Shown: in pieces, positions 14,919-22,763 of the stretch | Numbering within the stretch: the first letter of the stretch is position 1 | Layout: every line of letters starts with the position of its first letter | Source of the DNA: an uncultured Bacillaceae bacterium | GTDB taxonomy: Bacteria; Bacillota; Bacilli; Bacillales; Alkalibacillaceae | Assembly: GCA_937983065.1 (NCBI GenBank) | Contig: CALKAL010000046.1 | Location: 1 to 24,979, forward strand | Reading direction: 5' to 3' | DNA: 24,979 bases | The notes under the pieces: generated by a model | The model's database searches: none | What the model saw: only the letters and a program-made list of their open reading frames with translations | What the model was told of the DNA's origin: nothing | Made by a program: the position numbers and the translations under genes

Positions 14919-16121
14919 TCACACTTCCTTTCTATGTTCATTCATATATTTTTTCCGGTGCCGTTCCAATAAAAAACCGAGAACGATTAATAGTAACCCA
15001 CCAATTAAGAAAAAGAATGAGCGGTCCATATAATCCCAAGCAACTTGAAAATAAACGATAAACGTACTTATTAAAAATGCTGTCGTTCCATAGATGACAT
15101 GTTGACGCTCTAACTTTTCATAGCCTTCAATTAATTTTCCAATTGAAAAAATAAACAATACAATATATGCGATTAATAACGTGTAATCTACTATTATAAA
15201 AACTGGGAAAAATAAAGCAAGGATCGGTATTTTCAGACGATCATCCTTCCACGTTAATAAAAATGCACCGATGAGTAAAATAAACAATAAAATATAATAC
15301 GAATAATGAACATCTAGCTGGTCTCTTGCGTAATTACTCTCAAATACGAACGCCTGCACAATGACGACAAAAAACATAACGCTCGTCGACACAAATTGAA
15401 ATGGCTTTCTAATTTTTTCACTTTTAACGAGTAATCCCGCAATATATAACATTAAAATAAATGGAATCACCCAGTAAAGCTCATCGAATTGGTCAACTGT
15501 AAAAATAGTTATTTGAATTAAATAAAGCCAGGCGAAAAAGTAAGATAGCGTCATATCTTTACGTACAAAAACAACTGTCCCGAAAGCAAGCATGAATAAC
15601 GCAAAAAGGGACCAATCAAATATATTTAAACTAAATAACCCATATATCTGTCCAGCTGAAAGAATGAGTAAGCCACTTAAAAATATCATCGGATGAGGTC
15701 GGCTTAAATAAACGAGAAAAGCAACGAACCCCCAAATGAAAAAGGCTAATACATCGTTCATACTGTAATGATACATTTGACCTGATAGAAAGATACCTGC
15801 GCCAAATATCGATAAGGCAATGATGAAGCAAGTTACAGCGTAAACACTTTTATTTTTATCGAAAAAGATGTTACCTAACGAATAAAAGAGTAATAGAAAA
15901 AATAAAATAATTCCCATCCGTATAAGATGATGAATATCATGCCAATTTTGAGCAACAAGTGTTAGACAAGCAAGTCCAATTAAAATCGCACCGAAAAAGA
16001 AAATTAATGACTGATTATCCGTTTTTTCATATTTACTTAAAATCTTTTTTCGCTGTTCATCATTAATAATCCCTTCATTTTGCCATTTCATAGACTCGTG
16101 ATGTAGCCATTTTTGTTTCAC
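14919..16121 (-). CDS. DUF2157 polytopic membrane protein
   Basis: A cytoplasmic N-terminal helical segment (WLHHESMKWQNEGIINDEQ) typical of DUF2157 is followed by about twelve transmembrane helices to the C terminus, which ends in a basic tail (RHRKKYMNEHRKEV). The function is unknown. The frame is open 20 codons further up, but AGGAGGG lies 6 nt before GTG 16121, and that GTG overlaps the DUF418 stop by 4 nt (GTGA), so I take GTG 16121 (400 aa). This tight coupling to DUF418 on one side and GDYXXLXY on the other implies a joint role in the membrane. Confidence 0.85.
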   Translation of the reverse strand: MKQKWLHHESMKWQNEGIINDEQRKKILSKYEKTDNQSLIFFFGAILIGLACLTLVAQNWHDIHHLIRMGIILFFLLLFYSLGNIFFDKNKSVYAVTCFIIALSIFGAGIFLSGQMYHYSMNDVLAFFIWGFVAFLVYLSRPHPMIFLSGLLILSAGQIYGLFSLNIFDWSLFALFMLAFGTVVFVRKDMTLSYFFAWLYLIQITIFTVDQFDELYWVIPFILMLYIAGLLVKSEKIRKPFQFVSTSVMFFVVIVQAFVFESNYARDQLDVHYSYYILLFILLIGAFLLTWKDDRLKIPILALFFPVFIIVDYTLLIAYIVLFIFSIGKLIEGYEKLERQHVIYGTTAFLISTFIVYFQVAWDYMDRSFFFLIGGLLLIVLGFLLERHRKKYMNEHRKEV

Positions 16122-17293
16122 CTTGCGCCCTCCTTTTTCATCGGTTGAAAAGCTTGATACGTTAACGACCGATAAACCCACTCTAACGGTCCGAATTTAT
16201 ACCGTTTAACATACCAATTGCTCACTAATAACTGCACAATATAAATTGTAAAAACGATGATTAATAATGTACCGATCGACAATTCGTTATATAAATTAAA
16301 GCCAACTCCATAAAAGATGAAGAAACAAATAACCGATTGTGTCACATAATTTGTTAATGATAATTTTCCTGCATTAGATAATATTCGCCTTATGAACTGT
16401 AAATACCTTCCTTTAAAAAGGAAAATAAATAAAATAAAGTAAAATAGACTCGAAAAAGAACCGCCTATGACATCTTGAGCGTACTCAAACCAGATAGGCA
16501 TTCCGAATAAGTATGGAACCATTTTAAACGAGGCAAATAAAATAAAGGAGATAAGGAGCCACCATTTTAATTCATTTGCATGGGTATTAATATTTTTTAA
16601 CCAACCTTTTTTCTGGATCATTATTCCGAGGAGCATCATCGGTAAAATAATAAACAGCATGATAATCCATTGATAAATATCATAACTCATTAGCCAATTC
16701 GTTAAATTTTGCTGGAAAATTTCAGAATAGGACCCTTTAAATGCGTCAATCGACTCCGCAATAGCAGTTTGATTTCCAAGCGATGATAATTCATTCCTCA
16801 TCGAATAAAAGGACCAAGTCATTAAAATCGTTGGAATCATTAACAACGAAAGTGCCCACTTCAGTATCGATGCTGGTTTTTTATGAATAAATAATAAACT
16901 GATCATCCCAAATACCGCATACGTTAACAATATATCTCCGTACCATAAAAAAATGCCGTGAATCACCCCAATTGCCGCTAAAATAATCATCCGACGAATT
17001 AGGATTGAATACGGTCGATCAGTTATTTTTAACTGGCGATTGTACATCATGTAAAGTCCAATTCCGAAAAGCAAAGAAAATAGTGGGTAAAAGCTTGCTT
17101 GAACAAACATATCAATAACCATTAACAACACATTGTCCGTCGCGCTATAATCCCCTTCTCCACCGTAAAAAAAGTATGGCGCGTGGAAAGATAAACTATT
17201 GACGATTAAAATTCCTAACAAAGCTACCCCACGAACCGCATCTAATGACTCAATCCGATTTCCTTCAGGCTTCAAATTTTGATTTAATAACAT
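16118..17293 (-). CDS. DUF418 (YeiB-like) membrane protein
   Basis: The 391-residue polytopic protein starts with the family signature RIESLDAVRGVALLGILIVN and NSLSFHAPYFF. It has FYPLFSLLFGIGLYMMYNR, and the C-terminal DUF418 block with SLTNYVTQSVICFF and KFGPLEWVYRSLTYQ. About nine or ten membrane helices are visible. The family is thought to act in transport, but no substrate is established. AGGGAG lies upstream of the ATG. It is the first gene of the leftward operon and is divergent from gerPA across only 74 nt. Confidence 0.9.
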   Translation of the reverse strand: MLLNQNLKPEGNRIESLDAVRGVALLGILIVNSLSFHAPYFFYGGEGDYSATDNVLLMVIDMFVQASFYPLFSLLFGIGLYMMYNRQLKITDRPYSILIRRMIILAAIGVIHGIFLWYGDILLTYAVFGMISLLFIHKKPASILKWALSLLMIPTILMTWSFYSMRNELSSLGNQTAIAESIDAFKGSYSEIFQQNLTNWLMSYDIYQWIIMLFIILPMMLLGIMIQKKGWLKNINTHANELKWWLLISFILFASFKMVPYLFGMPIWFEYAQDVIGGSFSSLFYFILFIFLFKGRYLQFIRRILSNAGKLSLTNYVTQSVICFFIFYGVGFNLYNELSIGTLLIIVFTIYIVQLLVSNWYVKRYKFGPLEWVYRSLTYQAFQPMKKEGAR

Positions 17294-17320
17294 CTCATCT
17301 TCTCCCTAGAGATTAAAATA

Positions 17321-17347
17321 ACATTTCCCTACTTTTTTCATATATTA
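17321..17347 (+). promoter_or_regulatory. Sigma-K-like promoter of the gerP operon
   Basis: AC (17321-17322), 16 nt, then CATATATTA (17339-17347) matches the sigma-K pattern AC-N16/17-CATANNNTA. The gerP operon is known to be expressed late in the mother cell. It lies 20 nt before the gerPA start. Confidence 0.65.
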
Positions 17348-17367
17348 ATGTGAAAGGAGTTTTAACA

Positions 17368-17571
17368 ATGCCTGCTTTAGTTGGCGCAATTAAAGTAAAT
17401 AACGTATCAAGCTCCGGTATTTTTCATGTTGGCGATGTTTTTTACATTCAACCGATGAGTACGGCAAAAACGTACGCAGGCGGTGGATCATTTACAACGG
17501 GTCATAATACGAATGTTCAAGTAGGATATTCTGATACGATTGTATTTGACCAAGACAAAATTGACATTTAA
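17368..17571 (+). CDS. gerPA: Spore germination protein GerPA
   Basis: The 67-residue protein has the GerPA/GerPF pattern: MPALVGAIKVNNVSSSGIFHVGD, FYIQPMSTAKTYAGGGSFTTG. The six Gerp proteins help small germinants pass through the coat to the inner-membrane receptors. An open frame begins six codons earlier (17350), but AAAGGAG there is the Shine-Dalgarno for ATG 17368, which also gives the family start MPA. It is the first gene of the six-gene cluster. Confidence 0.95.
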   Translation: MPALVGAIKVNNVSSSGIFHVGDVFYIQPMSTAKTYAGGGSFTTGHNTNVQVGYSDTIVFDQDKIDI

Positions 17572-17597
17572 TCGGAAGTTATCGAGGTGTCTATTCA

Positions 17598-17813
17598 ATG
17601 ACATTAACAGTCTATCAACAAATTCATATTAATTTTTTAAAAGTGCAGGCTATTACGAATTCATCTGTTCTCCAAATCGGTAGTTCAGGTAGTATCCAAT
17701 CCGTTTCCAATGCTTACAACACAGGGGAATTTACTGAACCTGCGGAGGAAATTTCTAGTTTTTCACCGGATCAACCCGAAGTCCCTCTACCTGTTATGCC
17801 TTTTAGCAGTTAG
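17598..17813 (+). CDS. gerPB: Spore germination protein GerPB
   Basis: The 71-residue protein carries the family core: IHINFLKVQAITNSSVLQIGS, then GSIQSVSNAYNTGEFTEPA, and a Pro-rich tail (PDQPEVPLPVMP). It lies 26 nt after gerPA with GAGGTG upstream. Order and sequence identify it. Confidence 0.93.
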   Translation: MTLTVYQQIHINFLKVQAITNSSVLQIGSSGSIQSVSNAYNTGEFTEPAEEISSFSPDQPEVPLPVMPFSS

Positions 17814-17845
17814 AACACGTTAAAAATAAGGCAGGAGGAATGGGT

Positions 17846-18451
17846 ATGTATCCACCCGATTATTTATTTCAACGTTTAAATGAATTAACTGAGCGCATCC
17901 ATTTACAAAATAAAAAAATTGACGAATTAAAAATTACAATTGATGCATTGAAGGAGCAATTAAGCCAACCTTCTACACCAAACCGTACAGCTGAAAAAAT
18001 TGAATATAATTTCGACCAATTAAAAATTGAAACGTTAGAAGGGACGTTAAATATCGGTTTAACACCGAATCAACCTTTACCCTTTGAAAAAGTCGACCTC
18101 CCCACAGAGGAAAGAAATAGTAATCATTTTTCCCCAATCGAGCAGTCGATGTTTAATCAATTAATGGCTTATATTAAACAAGAATTACCCGAAAAAATGA
18201 AACAATACTGTGAGGAAAATAATATCACATTGACAGAGGAATGGAAAACACTAATTTACCATGATATTAAAAAACAATTAGGAAAACGTATTCAAGATCA
18301 TGCCCACCGCTTCCAGCAACAACAAAAAGTGAATTTAACGCCTGAGCAAGCACCTATGCTCATTCATCATATTAAAAAAGAAATTGATCAAGGGGTTCAA
18401 TCTTATTTAAATCGATTAAAGGAGAACGAACAAAATGAAAGTGACGATTAA
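17846..18451 (+). CDS. gerPC: Spore germination protein GerPC
   Basis: The 201-residue protein has a predicted coiled coil near the N terminus (about residues 7-36, LNELTERIHLQNKKIDELK) and a helical C-terminal half rich in Gln, Lys and His. It is the largest Gerp protein, as expected. The frame also opens at ATG 17840, but AGGAGG ends one base before it and is well spaced (about 7 nt) for ATG 17846, which gives the family-like start MYPPDY. It overlaps gerPD by 17 nt. Confidence 0.92.
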   Translation: MYPPDYLFQRLNELTERIHLQNKKIDELKITIDALKEQLSQPSTPNRTAEKIEYNFDQLKIETLEGTLNIGLTPNQPLPFEKVDLPTEERNSNHFSPIEQSMFNQLMAYIKQELPEKMKQYCEENNITLTEEWKTLIYHDIKKQLGKRIQDHAHRFQQQQKVNLTPEQAPMLIHHIKKEIDQGVQSYLNRLKENEQNESDD

Positions 18452-18620
18452 TAACGACTACCTTCATGTCGACCAAATTGATATTAACGGAGTATCAGCC
18501 TCCTCGTTATTCATTATTGGGGATGTAGATCAATTACATCTTGCATCAGCTTTTGATACTCCTCCTGAAGCCTATGTATTTGAGCAAGTATTCCCATTCG
18601 GGGCTGTAGCAGGTCATTAA
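18435..18620 (+). CDS. gerPD: Spore germination protein GerPD
   Basis: The 61-residue protein has the core VDQIDINGVSASSLFIIGDVDQL, followed by a short tail with PFGAVAGH. AAAGGAG inside gerPC precedes the ATG. Overlap with gerPC suggests coupled translation. Confidence 0.93.
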   Translation: MKVTINNDYLHVDQIDINGVSASSLFIIGDVDQLHLASAFDTPPEAYVFEQVFPFGAVAGH

Positions 18621-18622
18621 AT

Positions 18623-18964
18623 ATGCGAAAAAGTATAGTCGATTCAATATTTTGTCAAACTGTTGAATTTAGTGCCGCATTACAAATAGGAGATAGTGTT
18701 GAACTTAATCCGTATTCGGCTGGAATGGCAGTTCAAAAGCAAGTGCCTGTTTATTTTCAAGATCACGCTTTTAATTTACCCGATTTGCCGAATTATTTAA
18801 CGGAAAGACAAATTGACGTTGAGCGAACGAATAAACGAGCCATTAAAGTGAATGACATTTCTTTAAATGGTTTAACAGGAAGCTCCATCATGCATGTCGG
18901 ATCCTTCAAACGAGGAGAAGCTTTAAGCCAAATAGTTAATATCCGAATTTTAACGGAAAAGTAG
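18623..18964 (+). CDS. gerPE: Spore germination protein GerPE
   Basis: The 113-residue protein has two family-type blocks: EFSAALQIGDSVELNPYSAGMAVQ near the N terminus and IKVNDISLNGLTGSSIMHVGS near the C terminus. The ATG lies 2 nt after the gerPD stop with no clear Shine-Dalgarno (only CAGGT about 9 nt upstream), so translation probably depends on ribosomes finishing gerPD. Confidence 0.9.
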   Translation: MRKSIVDSIFCQTVEFSAALQIGDSVELNPYSAGMAVQKQVPVYFQDHAFNLPDLPNYLTERQIDVERTNKRAIKVNDISLNGLTGSSIMHVGSFKRGEALSQIVNIRILTEK

Positions 18965-18976
18965 GTGTTAAATAAT

Positions 18977-19195
18977 ATGCCATCCATTGTTGGTCCTATA
19001 AAGTTGACAAGTGTCTCTGGAGGAACAGTTAACTTTGGCGATTCTTTTTATATTTCACCAAAAAGTTCCTCAAAAACAAATGCAGGCTCTGGCGGGTTAA
19101 ATACGGGGGACTTTATCAATACAAATAACTTACTCAGCTCGACAAATCCTTTCGATGCCGATATGTTTGATCAAATAATCGCAGGAAATCGATAG
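18977..19195 (+). CDS. gerPF: Spore germination protein GerPF
   Basis: The 72-residue protein starts MPSIVGPIKLTSVSGGTVNFGD and continues FYISPKSSSKTNAGSGGLNTGDF, the typical GerPF sequence and clearly a paralogue of GerPA. A GTG at 18965 opens the frame earlier, but AGGTG lies 9 nt before ATG 18977. It is the last gene of the operon; a strong terminator follows. Confidence 0.95.
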   Translation: MPSIVGPIKLTSVSGGTVNFGDSFYISPKSSSKTNAGSGGLNTGDFINTNNLLSSTNPFDADMFDQIIAGNR

Positions 19196-19197
19196 AC

Positions 19198-19246
19198 AAA
19201 AAGGTGATTTTACTTTAGTTTAAGTAAAATCACCTTTTACGTTTTT
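19198..19246 (+). terminator. Bidirectional terminator between gerPF and the GT4 gene
   Basis: AAAAGGTGATTTTACTT (19199-19215) pairs perfectly over 17 bp with its complement at 19222-19238. A/T runs on both sides serve the convergent genes. Confidence 0.88.
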
Positions 19247-19253
19247 TCTAATG

Positions 19254-20405
19254 TTAAGCAGGATACTTCTCAACCCGATCTTCTTCATAAATGACGTCTT
19301 GACAAGCTAAAATTAGATCGTTAAAAATAGCATCCCATGATTGAGTTAAAGCGAATAGTCTTGCGTGGTGGGCCATTTGATTGCGAAGTGATTCGTCTTC
19401 TATAAGTCTAGTCGTTTTATTCACGAAATCTTGTAAATCATTCGGTCGACATAAATAGCCGTTCTCTTTATCAGCAATTAAATTTTTTACGCCACCTTCC
19501 TTCGCACCAATAACTGGTAACCCAGATGCCATCGCTTCGAGAACGACATTTCCGAACGTTTCCGTATTCGATGGAAATAAAAATAGATCACTAGAAGCAT
19601 AGACCTCGGCTAATGCCTCTCCGTCTAGAAAGCCTGTCAATGTCATATGCTCCGTTTTCTCTTTCATTAAACTTTTATAAAGCGGACCATCACCGACAAT
19701 TAACAAATGCGTCTCTTTCTTTATCGATTCTGGTAGGTTGTGGTATGTATCCATTACCATCGAGATATTTTTTTCTGGGGCCAATCGACCGACGAATAAC
19801 AATATATTTTTTTCTTTAATACTATATTTCGCTCTGATCGTATCGGTTCTTTTTTTAGGGGTATAAAAGTGATGATTTACACCTCTACCCCAAATGTCGA
19901 TATTAGGGTGAAAGTTTCGACTGATTAATTTCTCTTTCGTACTTTTTGATGGGACGAAAACTTTTTTAAACGGACGATGAAACCAGGACATATATTTCCA
20001 TATCCAATTTTTTAAGAAACTTAAATGATAATATTGTAAATAATGATCAAAATGTGTGTGATATGAGGCGACAATTGGAATGTTTAATTTTTTTCCATAA
20101 TATGAGCCTAGGAGACCAAGGTTAAAAGGAGTGGCGATGTGGATTAAATCAGGCTGAAAATCAATTAACTTTTGTTTAATATCATTCGGTTTTGCAAAGG
20201 CTAAACGACATTCAGAATAAAGGAAAAATGGAATACTTGTGAACCTTTGAACATGAGGCACTTCTGGAATGGCATCTTGACTGTTAGGTACGAAAAGTTG
20301 ATATTCTATACCTTGTTCCTCTAAATAGTCCGTATACCTTTTTAACGTACGAGCAACGCCATTAACTTCTGGGACAAACGTATCTGAAAAAATGGCTATA
20401 CGCAA
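19254..20405 (-). CDS. GT4 family glycosyltransferase
   Basis: The 383-residue cytoplasmic or membrane-associated GT-B enzyme begins MRIAIFSDTFVPEVNGVARTL. It has HIATPFNLGLLG (89-100) and YHTHFDHYLQYY, then the C-terminal nucleotide-sugar domain with LLFVGRLAPEKN (202-213), LIVGDGPL, SSDLFLFPSNTETFG and the EX7E pair Glu282/Glu290. The nearest relatives I recall are glycolipid or mannosyl transferases of the MgtA/PimB type; the acceptor cannot be read. It starts at TTG with GGAGGGG 4 nt upstream. It is divergent from a PAP2 phosphatase, which suggests a lipid-linked role (inference). Confidence 0.88.
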   Translation of the reverse strand: MRIAIFSDTFVPEVNGVARTLKRYTDYLEEQGIEYQLFVPNSQDAIPEVPHVQRFTSIPFFLYSECRLAFAKPNDIKQKLIDFQPDLIHIATPFNLGLLGSYYGKKLNIPIVASYHTHFDHYLQYYHLSFLKNWIWKYMSWFHRPFKKVFVPSKSTKEKLISRNFHPNIDIWGRGVNHHFYTPKKRTDTIRAKYSIKEKNILLFVGRLAPEKNISMVMDTYHNLPESIKKETHLLIVGDGPLYKSLMKEKTEHMTLTGFLDGEALAEVYASSDLFLFPSNTETFGNVVLEAMASGLPVIGAKEGGVKNLIADKENGYLCRPNDLQDFVNKTTRLIEDESLRNQMAHHARLFALTQSWDAIFNDLILACQDVIYEEDRVEKYPA

Positions 20406-20501
20406 TTTTACCCCTCCGTCATTATTATTTACTATACTTTTATTCTATCAACGAAATTGTAAAAATAGGGTTTAGTATTTGTTAAGAATTCTGCCAATTA
20501 A

Positions 20502-20545
20502 TTTACTAAAAAATTACACTATTTTTACATTATTTTAGATACAAT
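20502..20545 (+). promoter_or_regulatory. PhoP-box-like direct repeats with -10 element, upstream of PAP2
   Basis: Hexamers TTTACT (20502), ATTACA (20513), TTTACA (20524) and TTAGAT (20535) occur at exact 11-bp steps, resembling the TT(A/C/T)ACA repeats bound by Firmicute PhoP. TACAAT (20540-20545) follows as a candidate -10 box with no good -35 box, the usual layout of PhoP-activated promoters. The region is AT-rich, so chance is possible. Confidence 0.5.
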
Positions 20546-20579
20546 AAAGGTGAAGACATAATAATAAGGAGGAGAACAA

Positions 20580-21110
20580 ATGAATCGAATCGTCAATTGG
20601 GTAAATTCGTTTGACGTTTCTCTGTTTCAATTCATTAACCATAATCTTAAATGTCGTTTTTTCGATTTCACATTGTCAAAAATAACGCATCTCGGTGGCG
20701 CAACCATCACCCTTTCTACCCTCACAGGCCTATTATTTATATCTGGACAGACGCTTCGAACTTGGACATTGCAAGCGTTACTTTCGCTCATCATTAGCCA
20801 TATCATCGTCCATATTATTAAAAAAATTTATCGTCGTGAGCGCCCATATGAAACATTAAATTCAGTCCATTTAGGGGCCAATCCACTTAAAGATTATTCC
20901 TTTCCTTCAGGGCATACAACAGCCATTTTTTCCGTAACCGTCGTCTTTGCTTTACATTCCGCGATGCTTGCGATGATTCTACTGCCGATTGCTATACTCG
21001 TTGGATTTTCAAGACTCTATTTAGGCGTCCACTATCCAACCGATGTCATCGTCGGAGCTTCAATTGGCATTCTTACAGCTACAATCATCGTCTTTCAATT
21101 TTCATTTTAA
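20580..21110 (+). CDS. PAP2 family lipid phosphatase
   Basis: The 176-residue membrane protein has five or six helices and all three PAP2 motifs: KX6RP (Lys81-Pro89), PSGH (109-112), and SRX5HX3D (Ser144 to Asp155). The active site faces outward in this family. Likely substrates are phosphatidate-like lipids, phosphatidylglycerol phosphate or undecaprenyl pyrophosphate. AAGGAGGAG precedes the ATG. It is divergent from the GT4 gene. Its 3' end overlaps the convergent hydrolase gene by 9 nt. Confidence 0.92.
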   Translation: MNRIVNWVNSFDVSLFQFINHNLKCRFFDFTLSKITHLGGATITLSTLTGLLFISGQTLRTWTLQALLSLIISHIIVHIIKKIYRRERPYETLNSVHLGANPLKDYSFPSGHTTAIFSVTVVFALHSAMLAMILLPIAILVGFSRLYLGVHYPTDVIVGASIGILTATIIVFQFSF

Positions 21111-21923
21111 AAATGTAATAATTTTTTCTACGACTTCCTTTGGTTTTTCAAACGTGATGAGATGGCCACAATCATCAAGAGCTGTCATTGACGAGTTAGG
21201 AAGTTCATTTCTTAATTTTAAGCCAATTTCGTAAGGGACAATTTTGTCTTCCTTTCCCCAAATTAATAACGCCTCAGTCGTAATTCTCTTTAAAACCTCT
21301 GTTTCTAAATCGCCTTCCCGATGTCTCAATAGTCTAATTAACGATTTATGAAAGTTTCGATCTTTTAATGGCATAGAAAACTCCCGCATCATCTCATCGT
21401 TGATTAAAGTATGATTAAATAACACATTTTTTAATTCTTCTTTAACCTCTCGTTTTTGAATGAGTCGTTTCGCAAAAAATGAGAAAAACGGTAAGTATGA
21501 GTAAAAAATTAAAGAAGATTTTGCCCTTTTTAAATAGCCTGAACTACATATGAGAACGAGCTTGTCAACCATATTAGGATAAAGGTTTGCAATGTTTAAG
21601 CCGATTTGCCCACCCATCGAATGACCCGCAATAGATGCTTTTTGAATGCCGAAATGTCTCATACATTCAACGACTAACTTAGCATAGTTCGTATAAGTGT
21701 AGCGAAACGTCGTTGATTTTTCACTTCGACCAAAGCCAGGTAAATCGATTGCCAGGATAGAAAAATGATTTTTCAGTAAAGGAATCACCCGATTAAACGT
21801 ATACGTTGATGATAAAAAGCCGTGGATGAGGACTAGCGGGGGTTTATCATTTTCAATTCGTTCACAATATATTTTAACGTCTGAAATCGAAAGGTACGTT
21901 TTTTCTATTTCATCATGATTCAT
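21102..21923 (-). CDS. Alpha/beta hydrolase
   Basis: The 273-residue protein has the fold landmarks: LVLIHGFLSSTYTF (oxyanion region), DLPGFGRS, nucleophile elbow GHSMGG (Ser102), Asp226 in GKEDKIVP and His254 in DCGHL, a complete triad. There is no signal peptide. An open frame starts at GTG 21932, but GTGGAG with 8 nt spacing favours ATG 21923. The substrate is unknown; a lipase/esterase or C-C hydrolase role is possible. It converges on the PAP2 gene. Confidence 0.88.
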   Translation of the reverse strand: MNHDEIEKTYLSISDVKIYCERIENDKPPLVLIHGFLSSTYTFNRVIPLLKNHFSILAIDLPGFGRSEKSTTFRYTYTNYAKLVVECMRHFGIQKASIAGHSMGGQIGLNIANLYPNMVDKLVLICSSGYLKRAKSSLIFYSYLPFFSFFAKRLIQKREVKEELKNVLFNHTLINDEMMREFSMPLKDRNFHKSLIRLLRHREGDLETEVLKRITTEALLIWGKEDKIVPYEIGLKLRNELPNSSMTALDDCGHLITFEKPKEVVEKIITFLK

Positions 21924-22056
21924 CTGCGTCACTCCACTTTATATGTTACCTACTTTATGTTGAAGTATATTACAATGAATACGTAAGTGAAAATAAAAAC
22001 AGTTGATTATCCAATTAAGGAACTGACGGCTAACATTCGATTTAAAGGATGAGATC

Positions 22057-22105
22057 TTGTCCTTCGTCGGCAGTCTGACGGACAAAATCCAGTGCAAAGG
22101 CTGCC
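22057..22105 (+). other. Structured, GC-richer leader segment upstream of maf
   Basis: TTGTCC (22057-22062) can pair with GGACAA (22080-22085), and GGCAG (22069-22073, inside that loop) can pair with CTGCC (22101-22105), giving a possible pseudoknot or two alternative stems. The segment is richer in G and C than its surroundings. The maf frame stays open through it (from TTG 22057), but the maf ribosome binding site is downstream. I know no matching RNA family. Confidence 0.3.
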
Positions 22106-22161
22106 ATCATGTCTATCATCAATTTATGCCACAAAGTTATATGTCATTTAGGAGGTCTAAC

Positions 22162-22740
22162 ATGGGAAAGGAACTAATTTTAGCGTCCTCTTCACCGAGA
22201 AGACAGGAACTTTTAAAACAAGTTAACATCCCTTTTCAAATACGTACTGCCAATGTTGACGAATCAGTCATTCAAACGACGAACCCGATTGAAAAAGTAA
22301 AACAGTTAGCCGAATTAAAAGGACAAGCTATTCCTTTTCAACATAAAAATGAAGTCATTTTAGCGGCAGATACAATCGTTGCTCATAATGAACGAATTTT
22401 TGAAAAGCCTAAAGACAAAGAAGAGGCTTATTATATGATGTCAACTTTTAGCGGAAATAGCCATGACGTCTATACTGGTGTCTTAATTCGCTCCGACGAA
22501 AAGGAAGTCATTTTTGTCGAGAAAACAAAAGTTGAATTTTGGCCATTAACAGATGAGGAAATTAAGTGGTATATTTCAACAGATGATCCTTACGATAAAG
22601 CGGGTGGTTACGGGATTCAAAGTTTAGGGTCCATTTTTGTTAAACAAATTGTCGGTGATTATTATAATGTGATGGGTTTGCCGATTTCAAAGGTCGTCCG
22701 CAAATTACGGGACTTTCAAATATACCCTAAATACAAATAA
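22162..22740 (+). CDS. maf: Maf nucleoside-triphosphate pyrophosphatase
   Basis: The 192-residue cytoplasmic enzyme should hydrolyse dTTP/UTP (and modified nucleotides) to the monophosphate and pyrophosphate. It has LILASSSPRRQELL (5-18), Asp70 in AADTIV, FEKPKDKEEA, FSGNSHDVYTGV and the YDKAGGYGIQ loop, which fits the YhdE-like subgroup. The open frame begins 35 codons earlier, but AGGAGG 6 nt before ATG 22162 and the family start fix it. It lies outside the mreB-type locus where Bacillus maf normally sits. The CoA-transferase gene follows after 23 nt. Confidence 0.93.
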   Translation: MGKELILASSSPRRQELLKQVNIPFQIRTANVDESVIQTTNPIEKVKQLAELKGQAIPFQHKNEVILAADTIVAHNERIFEKPKDKEEAYYMMSTFSGNSHDVYTGVLIRSDEKEVIFVEKTKVEFWPLTDEEIKWYISTDDPYDKAGGYGIQSLGSIFVKQIVGDYYNVMGLPISKVVRKLRDFQIYPKYK

Positions 22741-22763
22741 TATGCTAAGAAAGGATTTACAAC

